Both the position numbers and the translations under genes were made by a program. A DNA stretch of 64,000 bases from Perognathus longimembris pacificus (taxonomy: Eukaryota > Chordata > Mammalia > Rodentia > Heteromyidae), in assembly GCF_023159225.1 (NCBI RefSeq), contig NC_063162.1:102440094-102504093 (forward strand). Direction: 5' to 3'. The first letter of the stretch is position 1. Each line of letters opens with the position of its first letter. Of this stretch, positions 1-11,335 are shown one piece after another. The notes below the pieces were generated by a model. That model ran no database searches. It saw only the letters and a list, made by a program, of their open reading frames with translations, and was not told where the DNA came from.

Positions 1-770
1 GTTGGTGACTTCCAAGCAGTCATCAGTGATAAGCTCCTATGCCAAATGATCCAGAAATCATTGCAGCAGCTCAGCTCAGCCCCCCCCCCTTGTTCCCTTG
101 CCCATCCCCTTGAGTATATGTGAGCTGAGCCTTCAGTTCCTCCCCTTATGGAATTCAGAGGCCAAGGCAGGCATTGACAGAGATCTGGGCTGCCTTCCAC
201 TCCCTGATTGTCACCTTGTGGCTGTCTTTTGTGTTCCCTCTCTCCCCCATGCCAGCTGGATGCCCAGGGAGAGAGGTGGGGAAGGCCCCCAGCTCTGGCT
301 TTGTGAGTATAGTCAACATCATCCATTTTGCTTTTGCCATTCTACACCTCAGTGGCAGCATTTGGCATCTGTTGTAGCAGTTACTGCCCAGACTCTTGGG
401 GTGGGGGAAGGGTCTCCTTGCTAGAATTTCTGAGAGTTCAAAGGAAGGACAGGGAATGCATGTGCATGGAGCTGAGGGAAACTTCCTATACACTGAGGAA
501 AATAAAAAATACGATAGGAAGGAAGTGAAACAGTGGCTCGGCCTGAGAAGGAGGCAGGGCTGTTCATGGCGCCTCAGCAGGTCCTTCCAAGGTTTGCTTT
601 GGCTCTGCCAGACAGGTAGAGCACCCTGGAATTTTCCAGTGTGTGACCAAAAGATACCAGTCCACTGAGGAAAGGGAAATGTACTGGATTTCTAAGTCAA
701 ACAGGAGCCCCTGATAGCTCTGTCCAATCAAGTCTGTACTCTGCGGGGATTAATGAATTAACCACCTGCA
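1..770. other. Unique intronic sequence, no gene
   Basis: I see no repeat family that I can name and no exon. Two overlapping frames of about 110 codons on opposite strands (98-424 and 155-493) show no recognisable domain and are treated as chance. A run of ten C lies near position 80. Confidence 0.5.
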
Positions 771-1069
<299 letters not shown>

Positions 1070-2945
1070 GACTCCCAAGAGAAGCATAGCAAGATTGGGA
1101 TTTCTAGCTTTCTATGCCATATTCAGACAGTTAAAAGAAGCCATAGCAATGCCAAGTTCAGGATTCTAGTCCTTGCCACCAGTCTTCTTATGGCTTAAAA
1201 TGTAATTGGGCTTTGTTTGGTAGAAACAGAGCCAGAAGACAGCTAGGGATTACTCAGTCACCCCATGTTTTGGAAGAACCCACTGTCTAGGGCATGGCTG
1301 AAAAGAAGACTTCTTTCCAGGATCCAGGAGTTCAGTAAATGCCTTCTGTGCTGGGCCTGCCATGATAGAGTTTTCTTGTCTCTACCATTTGCTAAGAATC
1401 AGGAATCTCCAAAGGCAAGTGCACTTTGCCACTGCTGTTTCTGTAAGTGCTGGGATTTTGTCTCTCATCCGCTATGGAGTTTCCAGTACCTAACCTTATA
1501 CATCACTACTGTGGGCTCCAGGCCCATCCCTATTTGAGTAGGTGTCCAATTTGCCCAAAATGTAACCCAGTGATTTCCAGGCCTGCTCCTCTTCCCTTTA
1601 AAGATGAAAATTCCTGACTGTGCTTTGCACCCTCTACACTGGCTCCCGCCCAGGTCTGGGTTCTCTCAACTTAGGTGAGCACCATACAAATGAGTTGACA
1701 AAGCTAGAAAGGGCAACAAGCTCAGGTAGGACAGTTGTGTGCGGAAGCCCTTCTACAGATGTATGAGGCATCACTGAGCGAATTGCATCCATGCCCTCCC
1801 ACCACCTGGCCCTCAGAGAAGTGGAACAAGGTCTACCCTGTGGAAGCTTCCAGGGCTGAGTCGGGAGAAGCACAGGTGCTATGACTAGAAGACTAGAAAG
1901 GGAATCATTGCCCAGCAGGTGAAAAGCAAAGATTCTCCTCTCCCATCCACCCTATCCTGTCCCTCTGCTTATGTGGCCCTCAGCTCCTCTCCATTTTAGT
2001 GAGTAAAGTCACTCTGATGAGCCTGGTGAAGTAGTGTGTTTCCCATTCGTGCTCATAGAGGAATCGAGATGTAATGTGGAAAGGCAGTAAGCTGCTTGAT
2101 ACTTGCTTAGTTCCTCATCTTTCTGGGATTCCTGGCTTCCTGTGCCTGGGTCAGGGGCCACTTCCCTCACCCCAGATCCCCACCTGCAAAAAAAAAAAAA
2201 ATCAGTCCTGCCCCTGCAACTGCCAACTCTGTACTTTGTTTTGTCCTGGACTTCTGTTTTATTTTTGAACAACCTCAGCTGCAGGCAAGCAGGCCGGACC
2301 TACAACTAGTCATCTTGGATTGGCTGGCGTAGAAGGTGGTACCTGACCTCCATCAGTCATTGCTTTCCCAACCTGACTGGCCACATTTTCTATACCTGCT
2401 GTCAAGGGCAGAAATGTGAACTGTGTGTGAAGAGGTGGTTCCTGGCCAGCTTGGCCAGGAAGATTTGCTCACCTCTCCAGGAAACCCTCAGGCATCCACA
2501 CCAAAAGGTTCAGCTTCTTTGGCACAGTGAGTAGAGCAGATCAACAGTGTTTTGGTTTCCTTAAATCTTCTTCAGTCCTTTCTACCCTGAGGGTGAAGGT
2601 GGATCCCAATTTTCTGGTTTCTTGTCATTGCTCAACTCATTTCAAGTAGTACCCAGGAACTCCGGATTCAGACCTTTAACCTCCAATCCAACTAAGAACC
2701 TCTGCCAAATGCCTTGCCCTTCCTGTGGCCCCTGGGACTGACTGGGTCAGTGTCACCCAAACTTTCTTTCCCACCCAGGTGTCCTAGAGCTGATTAATAT
2801 CTGGCCTATATAAAATACTCACCCTAAGATGCCACTCTTGTCTTTAATTTTATGTCTGGAGTTTGGTTATTGTTGCAGTTGTTTCAAAGAGGGGGGCGGC
2901 GCTAGGGTTAAGATGAAAATTCTTAGTTAAGTTTGGTAACAGATT
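1070..2945. other. Unique intronic sequence
   Basis: I see no gene, SINE or named repeat. A 13-base A run lies at about 2188-2200. The base composition is ordinary for intron. Confidence 0.45.
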
Positions 2946-3168
2946 TTTTGTTTCAGTCATGGGGCTTGAACTCAAGGCCTGGGTGCTGTCCCTGAGCTCT
3001 TTCTCTCAAGGCTAGTGCTCTGCCATTTGAGCCATGGTGTCACTTCTTGTTTTCTGGTAGTTAAATGGAAATAAGAGTCTGGCCTGGCTTTGAACCACAA
3101 TTCTCATATCTCGGCTTCCTGACTAGCTAGGGCTATAGACATGACCCATTGGTGCCCGCACTTCTTCT
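2946..3168 (-). repeat. B1/7SL-Geo composite SINE
   Basis: The antisense reading runs from the Geo half (cttgaactcaaggcctggg, then gccatttgagccatgg) to the 7SL-like half (cttcctgactagctagggc). It is diverged. It is the first of three antisense composite SINEs in a row. Confidence 0.85.
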
Positions 3169-3215
3169 TCTTTTTTTTTTTTTTTAACTCTCCAAATCTT
3201 AAAAATAACAAAAAC

Positions 3216-3450
3216 CTTTTTGAATTCAGATCCTGGGCACTGTCCTGAAAAAGCTATCTCAGCTTTTTTTGTTCAAGGCTAGTACTCTACCACTTGAGGC
3301 ACACTTCTACTTCCAACTTTTTGGTGGTTAGTTGAAGATAAGAGTCTCACAGACTTTCCTGCCTGGACTGGCTTCAAACCAAGATCCTCAGACCTCCTCC
3401 TCCTGAGTAGCTAGGATTACAAGCATGGGGCCACTGGTGCCTGGCCCCAA
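3216..3450 (-). repeat. B1/7SL-Geo composite SINE
   Basis: Geo-derived sequence (ctagtactctaccacttgag) is followed by the B1-like part (ctcctgagtagctaggatta, then gccactggtgcctggcc). It lies about 50 bases after the previous copy in the same orientation. Confidence 0.87.
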
Positions 3451-3474
3451 AAGAACTTTTCTCTCTGCGTGTGT

Positions 3475-3652
3475 ATGCTGGTCCTGAGCTTCTTTTTGCT
3501 ACCATTTAAGCCATAGTTCCATGTTTGGCTTTTTTTGAGTAGATACAAGCCTCATGCATGAACTTTCCTACCCAGGCTGGCTTTTGACCTCGATTCTCAG
3601 AACTCAACCCCCTGAATAGCTAGTGTTACAGGCATGAGCCACCAGCACTCAG
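3475..3652 (-). repeat. B1/7SL-Geo composite SINE, truncated
   Basis: Only part of the Geo half remains (taccatttaagccatag). The 7SL-like half is clear (caggctggcttttgacctcg, then ggcatgagccaccagcac). Confidence 0.8.
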
Positions 3653-4186
3653 CTTCCAAAATAACGTCTTAATGCTGGATGATACTAGCATCACAGTTTT
3701 AAGTCTTGTTCCAAAACAGGATTTACAACTTATGATTTTTTTTAAGTCTTACTGCTTTACAAAATTCTTACAAATTAATGAGAAAAAGAAGTATGCTAAA
3801 AATAGCAGTCAAATAGACAGTTCACAAGAGATGGAATTCAAGGGGCCAATTAACTTGAAAGATGCTCTAACCAACTGGTAATCAAAAACAAAAATTAGAA
3901 CACACACAGAGTGTTTTTCACCTACAAAGTGGCAAGTGTTTACAAATTAATAACTCCTCAGTGTTAGTGAAGAAGTAAACCAGATTCTACATCTAGTTAC
4001 TGGACATGAGGATCCTGGCTCCCTGGCTATTGACCATTTCACTATTCAGATCAGGGGCCTAGAACCCAAACTGTGCCTCTAGGAATTTATATATGACAGC
4101 AAACAGAAAGGTGTACAAGGATGTCTTTAAAAGAAAGTTATAGATGAATTATCCATCTCAAGAAAAAAAAAACCTACAAGGAAAAC

Positions 4187-4417
4187 CCAGGTGCTTGTGG
4201 CCTACACCTTAAGTCCTAGCTACTCAAGAGGCTGAGATCATAGGATCGCAGTTCAAAGCCAGCCCAGGTAGGAAAGTTTGTGAGACTCTAGTTTCCAACT
4301 AATCACCAAAAAGCCAGAAGTAGAGCTGTGGTTCAAATGGTAGAGTACTAACCTTGAGCATAAAAGCTCAGGGACAGCACCCAGTCCCTGAGTTCAAACT
4401 CCAGGATTCCCCCCCCG

Positions 4418-4418
<1 letters not shown>
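4187..4418 (+). repeat. B1/7SL-Geo composite SINE
   Basis: The sense copy has the 7SL-like head (aagtcctagctactcaagag) and the Geo half (gtggttcaaatggtagagta, then ctgagttcaaactccagg). Its 3' end runs directly into a C-run and then the CA microsatellite. Confidence 0.88.

Positions 4419-4463
<45 letters not shown>
4419..4463. repeat. (CA)n microsatellite at a SINE 3' end
   Basis: About 22 CA units follow the end of the preceding sense SINE. Confidence 0.97.
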
Positions 4464-4465
<2 letters not shown>

Positions 4466-4707
4466 CATTCAGTCTCAGTACCAAACAAGTGCTATTAGTT
4501 CTCAGTAGTTTCTCAATAAAAAATATTTCTGACATGAAGAAATGTGTATGATATAAAAAGTGGGTGGAGAGAATCAATGTTATTTTTTAAATTATACCTA
4601 TACATGCAAATGTACACACATATACATGTATATTTCAAGTGAAATGGTAATGGTGTGTGGCTTGTGGGTGATTTTTATTTCCTTCCTTATTCATATCTGA
4701 ATTGTCT

Positions 4708-4782
4708 TTTTGGTGGGGGGGAAGAGAAATTGAACTCAGACCTAAGCAAGTATTCTACCAGTTGAGCTATGCCCCTGGCTCC
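4708..4782 (-). repeat. ID-type tRNA-derived SINE monomer
   Basis: Antisense ID-like sequence (aattgaactcagacctaagc, then agttgagctatgcccctgg). No Geo half is attached. Confidence 0.65.
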
Positions 4783-4984
4783 ATACTAGAATTTTCTAAA
4801 ATTTTCATTATATGCTTATTGTTTTTACAATTAAATATTTTTAAATGTATAAAACATAATTCAGTAACAGTGACAGGATTAAGGTGTATGAGAACCTACT
4901 TTGGTTATTTATATTATTATTATTATGGGCTAGAATCTGCAAAGGATCAGAAAAGAAGGCCCCATATAAAATAGTCTTTTTTAG

Positions 4985-5764
4985 AATTCTCCAAACGCTG
5001 AAGAGAATAATGAAAAAATGAGATCTGCTCAGGTTTTCATTTTGCCACCTACACCCTTTTATTGAAATTTCTCCTTACAGATATGAAGAATAACTACTGG
5101 CTCGTCCCAGTGGGATTTTAATTTATATAATGAAGGTAGCACTACATTTATTTTATCTTCTAAAAAGATTTTTTCTTTATCTTGAGCTTCCCCAGGGAAC
5201 CCTATCTTCTCTTGATGGTGGCTTGGGGGCAGGTTTATGACTTAGTGATCCATGAATGCCCCTGAGGCTTTCTTTTCCCTTTCCCGGCATATTTCTCTTT
5301 TTTCTTTTCACCACTTGTGGGGTGTTTTTTTTCTTGGGGGAGGGGGATGAAGGAGACCTTTTCTTGGCCTATATCTTTGTTTTGTTTGTTGGGGCTTCTT
5401 TCATGTTTTTGGTGTGGTTGGGATCCAGCACATGCTCTAGTACTCTGTCCCCAGCTTTCCTATGTCTTAGGCTACTAGTGTCTGGTAGGGATACCCGGCC
5501 CCTGGGAGCCACCGTGGCTGCTTCCTCTGAGGTGTCTGTATGACTGAAGATGAGAAGATTTATTTGGGTCATAAAAGACTGAGAAGTCACTGTAGAATTG
5601 GGTCTGTGCCTGTAGCCTATCTGTCGCCACTGTTGTCCCTTCTTTACGTCTGGAGTAGGCAGTACGGGAACTTTCGTCGTTGTTCTTGTCCTTGTCTCAG
5701 AAGAGTTTGGAACCTTCCCTTACTCATGGTAACTAGATGTCAGGTACAGAAATAGCTGATCTTT
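4985..5764. other. Intronic sequence with a possible ID remnant
   Basis: No gene is seen. About 5405-5490 reads like a decayed antisense ID element (gggatccagcacatgctcta, then ctctgtccccagctttcct). The rest is unassigned. Confidence 0.4.
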
Positions 5765-5767
5765 AGA

Positions 5768-5992
5768 CTGTCAACAGTGCCTTATGCCTGTAATCCTAGC
5801 TAGTCCCCAGGCTGAAATCAGAAGAATGCAACTCAAAGCCAGCTAGAGTAGACAAGTCCGTGAGAGTCTTATCTCCTAAATAACCAGCAAAAATGCAGAG
5901 CTGAGGGTCTGGCTCAAATGGTAGGATATCAGCAGAGCAAACAAGCCAAGCAGCTTAAAGCCCAGAGTTCAAACCCTGGTACCAGAAGAAGA
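5768..5992 (+). repeat. B1/7SL-Geo composite SINE
   Basis: The head (gcctgtaatcctagctagtc) and the Geo half (ctggctcaaatggtaggata, then cagagttcaaaccctggtac) are both present. A purine-rich tail follows. Confidence 0.85.
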
Positions 5993-6144
5993 AAAAAAGT
6001 CAGTCTTGGGGAAGAAAAGTTTTTGACATTACTAGTAACCATGAGAAGCCCCTAGATATAAACTTTGAGAGGACAGAAACTACAGGCAGTAGAGGGACGT
6101 GCTAAACAATACCATGAGGATGTAATCCACACCACTCAATTCTT

Positions 6145-6502
6145 TTGGCCATACTGAACTCAGGGCCATGAGTTTGCAAGGCTGCTACCCTGTCATTTGA
6201 ACCATACCTCAGCACTGATTATTTTCTAGGGAGGGTCTTGCTTTATGCAGGGACCAGCCTGAGCTGTGATCCTCCTATTAGTGCTTTCCTGTGTCACTGG
6301 GGTTAACTTTTGTGTGCCACTGCACCCAGCCCTTCTGCCTCCTCTATAGCAGAAATGACAAGCTTGTGCCACTGTGGCAAGCTATTGGTTGAGTCAGAGT
6401 CTCACAAACTTGTATGCCTGGGCTAGCCTCAAGCCTCGATCCTCCAATCTCTGCCTTTCAAGGAGATAAGATTACAGGCTTCAGCCATTATACCCTCCTA
6501 AG
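6145..6502 (-). repeat. Older antisense ID/B1-type SINE sequence
   Basis: Two diverged blocks read as antisense ID (aactcagggccatgagtttg) and antisense B1 (gggctagcctcaagcctcga, then gataagattacaggcttcag). They look older than the IDL-Geo copies. Confidence 0.65.
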
Positions 6503-6924
6503 GAATATTTTCTTAAAGCATGCCACTAGTAATGTTTTACCAGTTGTAGCTGGGTAACAGAAATGAAGACCAGGCTGGTGCTTAAATGTGAATTTCCTCA
6601 GTCACGAGTGAATACCTCTATCTCTACCCCCTTACCCTTCACCAGCTTGGTGTTGGAATTTTTTATGGTATTTGGGGCTTATACTACAAGTAAGTATTCA
6701 TTATGTCTTGACTCAATGTTTAGATAGCTTACCCCTCCAATTAACCAATAATATAGCTTCCTTATTCTTTCTGAAACCCATTCTCTTGTTGACAGCCAAA
6801 AGAAAGCAGGATCACATTCTTGTAAAGCATGATAGGAAAGACTATGGATTTCAGAAAACAGGGAAGCTCTGAGAGTTACTTGCCAGCAGCTGCTACTTCC
6901 AAGGCAGTTGGGTCTACAACAGAG

Positions 6925-7040
6925 AACTTTACAGAATTAGCTCACTTGATATTCACAGGGGTTCCAAGAGGTAGATCTTTACTCCCATACTCCAGATGTG
7001 AAAATGAAGCCCTAAGAAGTGAGGTCTTTTGTCCAAATTT
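6925..7040 (-). repeat. MIR fragment
   Basis: It resembles the antisense MIR core: ttactcccatactccagatg, then gaaaatgaagccctaagaag. Ancient mammalian SINE. Confidence 0.65.
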
Positions 7041-7147
7041 TCCAAGCTTGTCACTACTGCTACAGTTGCTTTGATTCCTGTGTCTGTCCCCTTTCTAGTT
7101 TACTGTGCTGCCTCAAATTACATTTGCTCTGTTGCTGTTGGTCTAGC

Positions 7148-7226
7148 CTAGGCTAGGGTTATAGCTTACTGATAGAGCACACACTTAGTAAGTACAGGGC
7201 CATGTGTTTGATTCCCATTATAAGAG
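7148..7226 (+). repeat. ID-type SINE monomer
   Basis: Sense ID-like body (gttatagcttactgatagag, then gtgtttgattcccattataa) with a purine-rich tail (gggaaagggggagaaagaga). Confidence 0.65.
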
Positions 7227-7504
7227 GGAAAGGGGGAGAAAGAGAGCAGGACAAAGAGTAATAGGGGCTGGGGGACAATACTACTGGTTGTCTGGCCTAG
7301 TAAGTAAGTTTTTATCAGGGTTGTCTGTGACATTTTTGGTATTCATTCAGTCTGTAGCAGAATCCTACCCAGATTCCTGGCCCCACCTCTGAGAAACCAA
7401 CTCGGCAGGTCTAAGATAGATGGGGCCATGCTTTGCTGCCAAGGGGATGCTGAGGCTGCAGCTGCAGATAACACTGCCCTGACACTCAGAGAGGCACAGT
7501 CAAC

Positions 7505-7695
7505 AGTGACATCTCCATTATGCAGCATTTGGATTGAAATTCTGACCCTGCCAATTAGTGGGTAGCTTGTGTGAGCTGCTTAGCCTCTCTGGGCTTGCTT
7601 ACTCATCTTGAAAATAAGGATTAACAAAGCAGCTACTATGTGGAGTAGTTGTGAGGATTAGCTGAGATCAACCACACAAAGTACTGAAAATTCAT
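7505..7695 (+). repeat. MIR element
   Basis: The order of recognisable MIR blocks is intact: ctgaccctgccaattagtgg, ttagcctctctgggcttgct, ctcatcttgaaaataaggat, then gttgtgaggattagctgaga. Confidence 0.85.
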
Positions 7696-9358
7696 AGTTC
7701 TTCATCAGGTTTTGCTTTAATTAGCCACATATGCTCTAGCCTTGGAGTCTGAAGGTTTGAGATCCTAGGTGCCCTGAGGGGAAGATAGCAGTCAGAACAC
7801 ACCTGTGCCTCAGGCAGAAGGGCTGATGGATGCCTAGAGAGCAAGTAAATTGCTTAGATTGGAGGGCCTCCTTCCTGATGCCTCCTGACTGGGGTTTCTG
7901 GGAGATGCATGAATGACATGCAGGGCCCCTATCTACCGTGGCTCAGGTACAGAGCAAGTTGCAATGACCCTGTGCTGGCTTTCCTGCAGACTCCTAACCC
8001 TGTTCCTGAGTCACCTGTATTGCCATGATGACTGACATAGTTGAAAGGCCTCAGACCCAGCATTCTTTCCATAGCAGCTTCCATTGTTGGACTATGTGAC
8101 AGAAGCATTGGCAGGCAGGTGTCTGCCATCCCTCACACTCGCCTCAAGCCCCCTCACTAGTTGATTCCTGCTGTGCACTGGGCTCCAGCTCAAAACTGAC
8201 ATGCACATAACACAGCCATTCCCCCTCACAGCCCAACCCACCCAGCACCTTATTCTGTGACAACACAGTTTCCTGGGGCCTAGTAGTTCTCAGTCAGCAG
8301 CATCAGTATCACCAAGCTTCATCCCTGGTTATTTTAAGGTGCAAGCTTTGCTATTTATTAGGAACTGGGGAGTCAACAAGTCAGGAGACAATGGCCATTA
8401 CAGCACAAAGGCCAGGCCTGGTCAGAAGACAGAGAGAGGAAGGAATGCAAAAGGTATTTGGGGAAATTGTGGGAGGCAGGGCGGGTGGAGGGGGGGGGGA
8501 AGCAAGGGAGAATGAACAGGTTTAGAAACCACTAGTTGGAATCATTTGAGCAGACACTGGGTGTAGGGGCTGTCCCTTACCATCTGGGCTTAGATCTTAA
8601 GCAAGGGACTAGTGGTTCAGGGTGTAAGATCTGGATACAGGAAGTGACTATAGATTTGCATAGGAGAAGCATGCTGATAGGGCAGTTCTTTACCCTTTCC
8701 AGGAATTCACTTGCCTGGGAAGGGCAATCTTCTAAGGCTCTAAGATACCAAAGCATTAGAAATAGAGAAAAACAAAAGAACATGATTAAAATACATTGGC
8801 CCAACAAATCCAAACCAACTTTTTAACAAGATACTTAGGTAATTAATTGGCCCACAAAAGTTTGAGAAGCTTTGCTGGAGGGCACTCTACTGGGATGTTT
8901 TGAAATAAACCTACTAAAAGCAACAGGTGACCTGAGCCATTCTGTGTCTAAATAGGGACAATGACTCTGCAATTGTGAAACTAGATACACCAAAACAGGG
9001 CCAAAACCTTCAATGGAAAGCCACCTATCTCTTGGGCCTATGATAATAATAGCATTCTTTTGATTGCCATGAATGAAAGGCGCAGCCAGAAAGGCACAGC
9101 CACTTCAGTTTGCATGCTACGCAAACATGATACAGTTTTCTCTGTAACAGAAGTTATTTAGAAGGAAGAAACTTATCGGCTCAACAGGGGATAATGACAA
9201 AAACCAATATTTTTATTTCATTTTACAATGGGAAACTTAGCCAATAAATTACCCAATAAAGCCCAGAATCTCTCCACTCCCTAAAGAATAGTGTTCCAAC
9301 TTTGGTTTTTCTTTTGTTTCTTTCTCTCTCTTTTTTTTGCTGTTGTTTGTTTTGCTTT
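7696..9358. other. Mostly unique intronic sequence
   Basis: No gene is seen. A short block at 8284-8345 (tagtagttctcagtcagcag, then catcagtatcaccaagcttc) resembles the terminal part of an old hAT-type MER5-like DNA transposon. A G-run lies near 8490. Confidence 0.4.
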
Positions 9359-9810
9359 GATTTTGTGCCACTACTGGGGCTTGAACTTGGGATCTGAGTG
9401 CTGTTTCTGGGCTTTTTATTTTTTTGCCAGTCCTGGGACTTGAACTCAAGGCCTGGACACTGTCCCTGAGCTTCTTTTGCTCAAGGCTAGCACTGTACCA
9501 CTTGAACCACAATGTCACTTCCAACCTTTTCTGTATATGTGGTGCTGAGGAATCGAACCCAGGGCTTCATGCATGCAAGGCAAGCATTCTACCGCTAAAC
9601 CACATTCCCAGCCCCTCTGGCCTTTTTGTTTTTTCTTCAAGGCTAGCACTCTACTACTTGAGCCACAACTCTACTTCCAGTTTTGTTTTTGTTTTTGTGG
9701 TAATTGAAGAGTCTTGCTGACTTTCCTGCCCCAGCTGGCTTTGAACCACAATCCTCTGATCTGAGCCTCCCAAGTAGCTAAGATTATAGGTATGACCTAC
9801 TGGTAGCTCC
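9359..9810 (-). repeat. Composite SINE split by a younger IDL-Geo copy
   Basis: An antisense composite SINE starts at 9359 (cttgaacttgggatctgagt), stops near 9422 and resumes near 9616 (caaggctagcactctactac), ending with its B1-like half (cccaagtagctaagattata). The insert is the IDL-Geo element listed separately. Related bases on both sides (tctgggcttttt and tctggcctttttg) look like a mutated target duplication. Confidence 0.82.
9423..9615 (-). repeat. IDL-Geo dimeric SINE
   Basis: The antisense copy runs from the Geo end (tgccagtcctgggacttgaa) to the ID-like start (aagcattctaccgctaaacc, then cattcccagcccc). It lies inside an older composite SINE. Confidence 0.9.
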
Positions 9811-10023
9811 TTCACCTTATTTTATTAGGGTAAAAATATCTCCTTAGTGACCAGCATGGCTCATATTTGTCCCTGAAAACAGAAGGCCTTCTTCTAGGAG
9901 CCTAATGGGACCACTGCACTTGCAGGAGAGGCTGTCAGTTGTACTAGGGGGTAAGATCTAAGTGGATACTCCTTATTGAATCCCAGCACTTGGAAGTTGG
10001 AGACCTTTGAAATAATCCCATCA

Positions 10024-10027
<4 letters not shown>

Positions 10028-10120
<93 letters not shown>
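10028..10120. repeat. Three-part microsatellite (TC)n(TG)n(AG)n
   Basis: About 21 TC units, then about 14 TG units, then about 11 AG units follow without a break. The tract abuts the tail side of an antisense SINE starting near 10121. Confidence 0.97.
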
Positions 10121-10121
<1 letters not shown>

Positions 10122-10345
10122 TGGGGCCTGAACTCGGGGCTTGGGTGCTATCTCTGAGCTCTTTTGCTCAAGGCTAACTCTCTACCACTTCGAGCCATAG
10201 CTCCACTTCTATTTTTTGAGTGGTTAACTGGAAATAAGAGACTCACTGGGACTTTTCTGCCCCATCTGGCCTTGAAGCGAGATTCTCAGATCTCATGCTC
10301 TTGAGTAGCTAAGATTACAGGCATGAGCCACCAGCACCTGGCTAA
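10121..10345 (-). repeat. B1/7SL-Geo composite SINE
   Basis: Complete antisense copy: Geo half (ggcctgaactcggggcttgg), then B1-like half (cttgagtagctaagattaca, then ggcatgagccaccagcacct). Confidence 0.9.
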
Positions 10346-11029
10346 ATCATTCATTTTCAAGACGGGAGATACAGAGACCCACGAGCTTAGTAACTTCTGT
10401 GAGGTTCTAGGCTCTGACATAGAGGCAGGATAGGACCCTGAGCCAGCCATTCTCCAAAACTCTTTGGTTTCTCCCCCCACCACACACACACACACCCCAC
10501 CTCACCTCCTTCACTCCTACTTGGGCAGAGCATCTTTTTCCCCTTAGATCAGAGCCAACTCTTCTTACCCAATCTGTCAGTGCTGACAACAGCAGTCGTG
10601 TATTTCATTTCCTTGCTTATTTATTTATACCAGCCTTATTGTAGAAAGGATTTAAGGCTGCTTAAAAAGTTGCAAATAACAGAACAAGATAAATAAATTT
10701 AAAATAAGTGAGAAAGATGAGATGAAGGAATAAGTAGCTTCGCAGCCACTTTGCCCATTGCCCTCCTGCTATCATTGTAGAGGATCTAGCCATAAATCAG
10801 AGGGGTGGGCTGTGATTCTGTGCTTATTTCCCACTACACAAGACAGCAGCCCATTTAATCTTTAGCTGGTTTCAAAGCCTCTCCCCCTTGGTGACACAGA
10901 CACCTGGTAAGATGGTGTTGAGAAACCGAGGAATTTTCTGTGGAAGGTCATATTTGTATAGTGTGACCACCATGGCCGTTGAGAAGTGTCATGTTGTATG
11001 ACTGTTGTTGGGTTGTTTTGGTTTAGGGT

Positions 11030-11335
11030 TTTTTGGTTTGTGCCAGTACTAGGGCTTGAACTCAGGGCCTGAGTGATGTCCTTGACATTTTTGCTCAAAG
11101 CTAGTGCTCAACCACCTGAGCCACATCTTCACTTAGTTAATTGGTGACAAGAGTCTCAAGGACCTTTTCTGCCCAGGCTGGCTTTGAAACACAATCCTCA
11201 GATCTCAGCCTCCTGAGTAGCTAAGAGGCATGAGCCATTGTCAGCCAGCTTTTTATGCAGTCCTAGGAATGAACCCAGGGCCAGTTGCATGCTAGGCAAG
11301 ACCTACACCAGTAAGTCACGCCCCAGTTCCTCCTT
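11030..11335 (-). repeat. Composite SINE followed by an ID fragment
   Basis: The antisense composite SINE spans 11038-11245 (gggcttgaactcagggcctg ... ctcctgagtagctaagaggc). A separate ID-like piece follows at 11255-11330 (gaatgaacccagggccagtt, then agtaagtcacgccccagttc). Confidence 0.8.
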
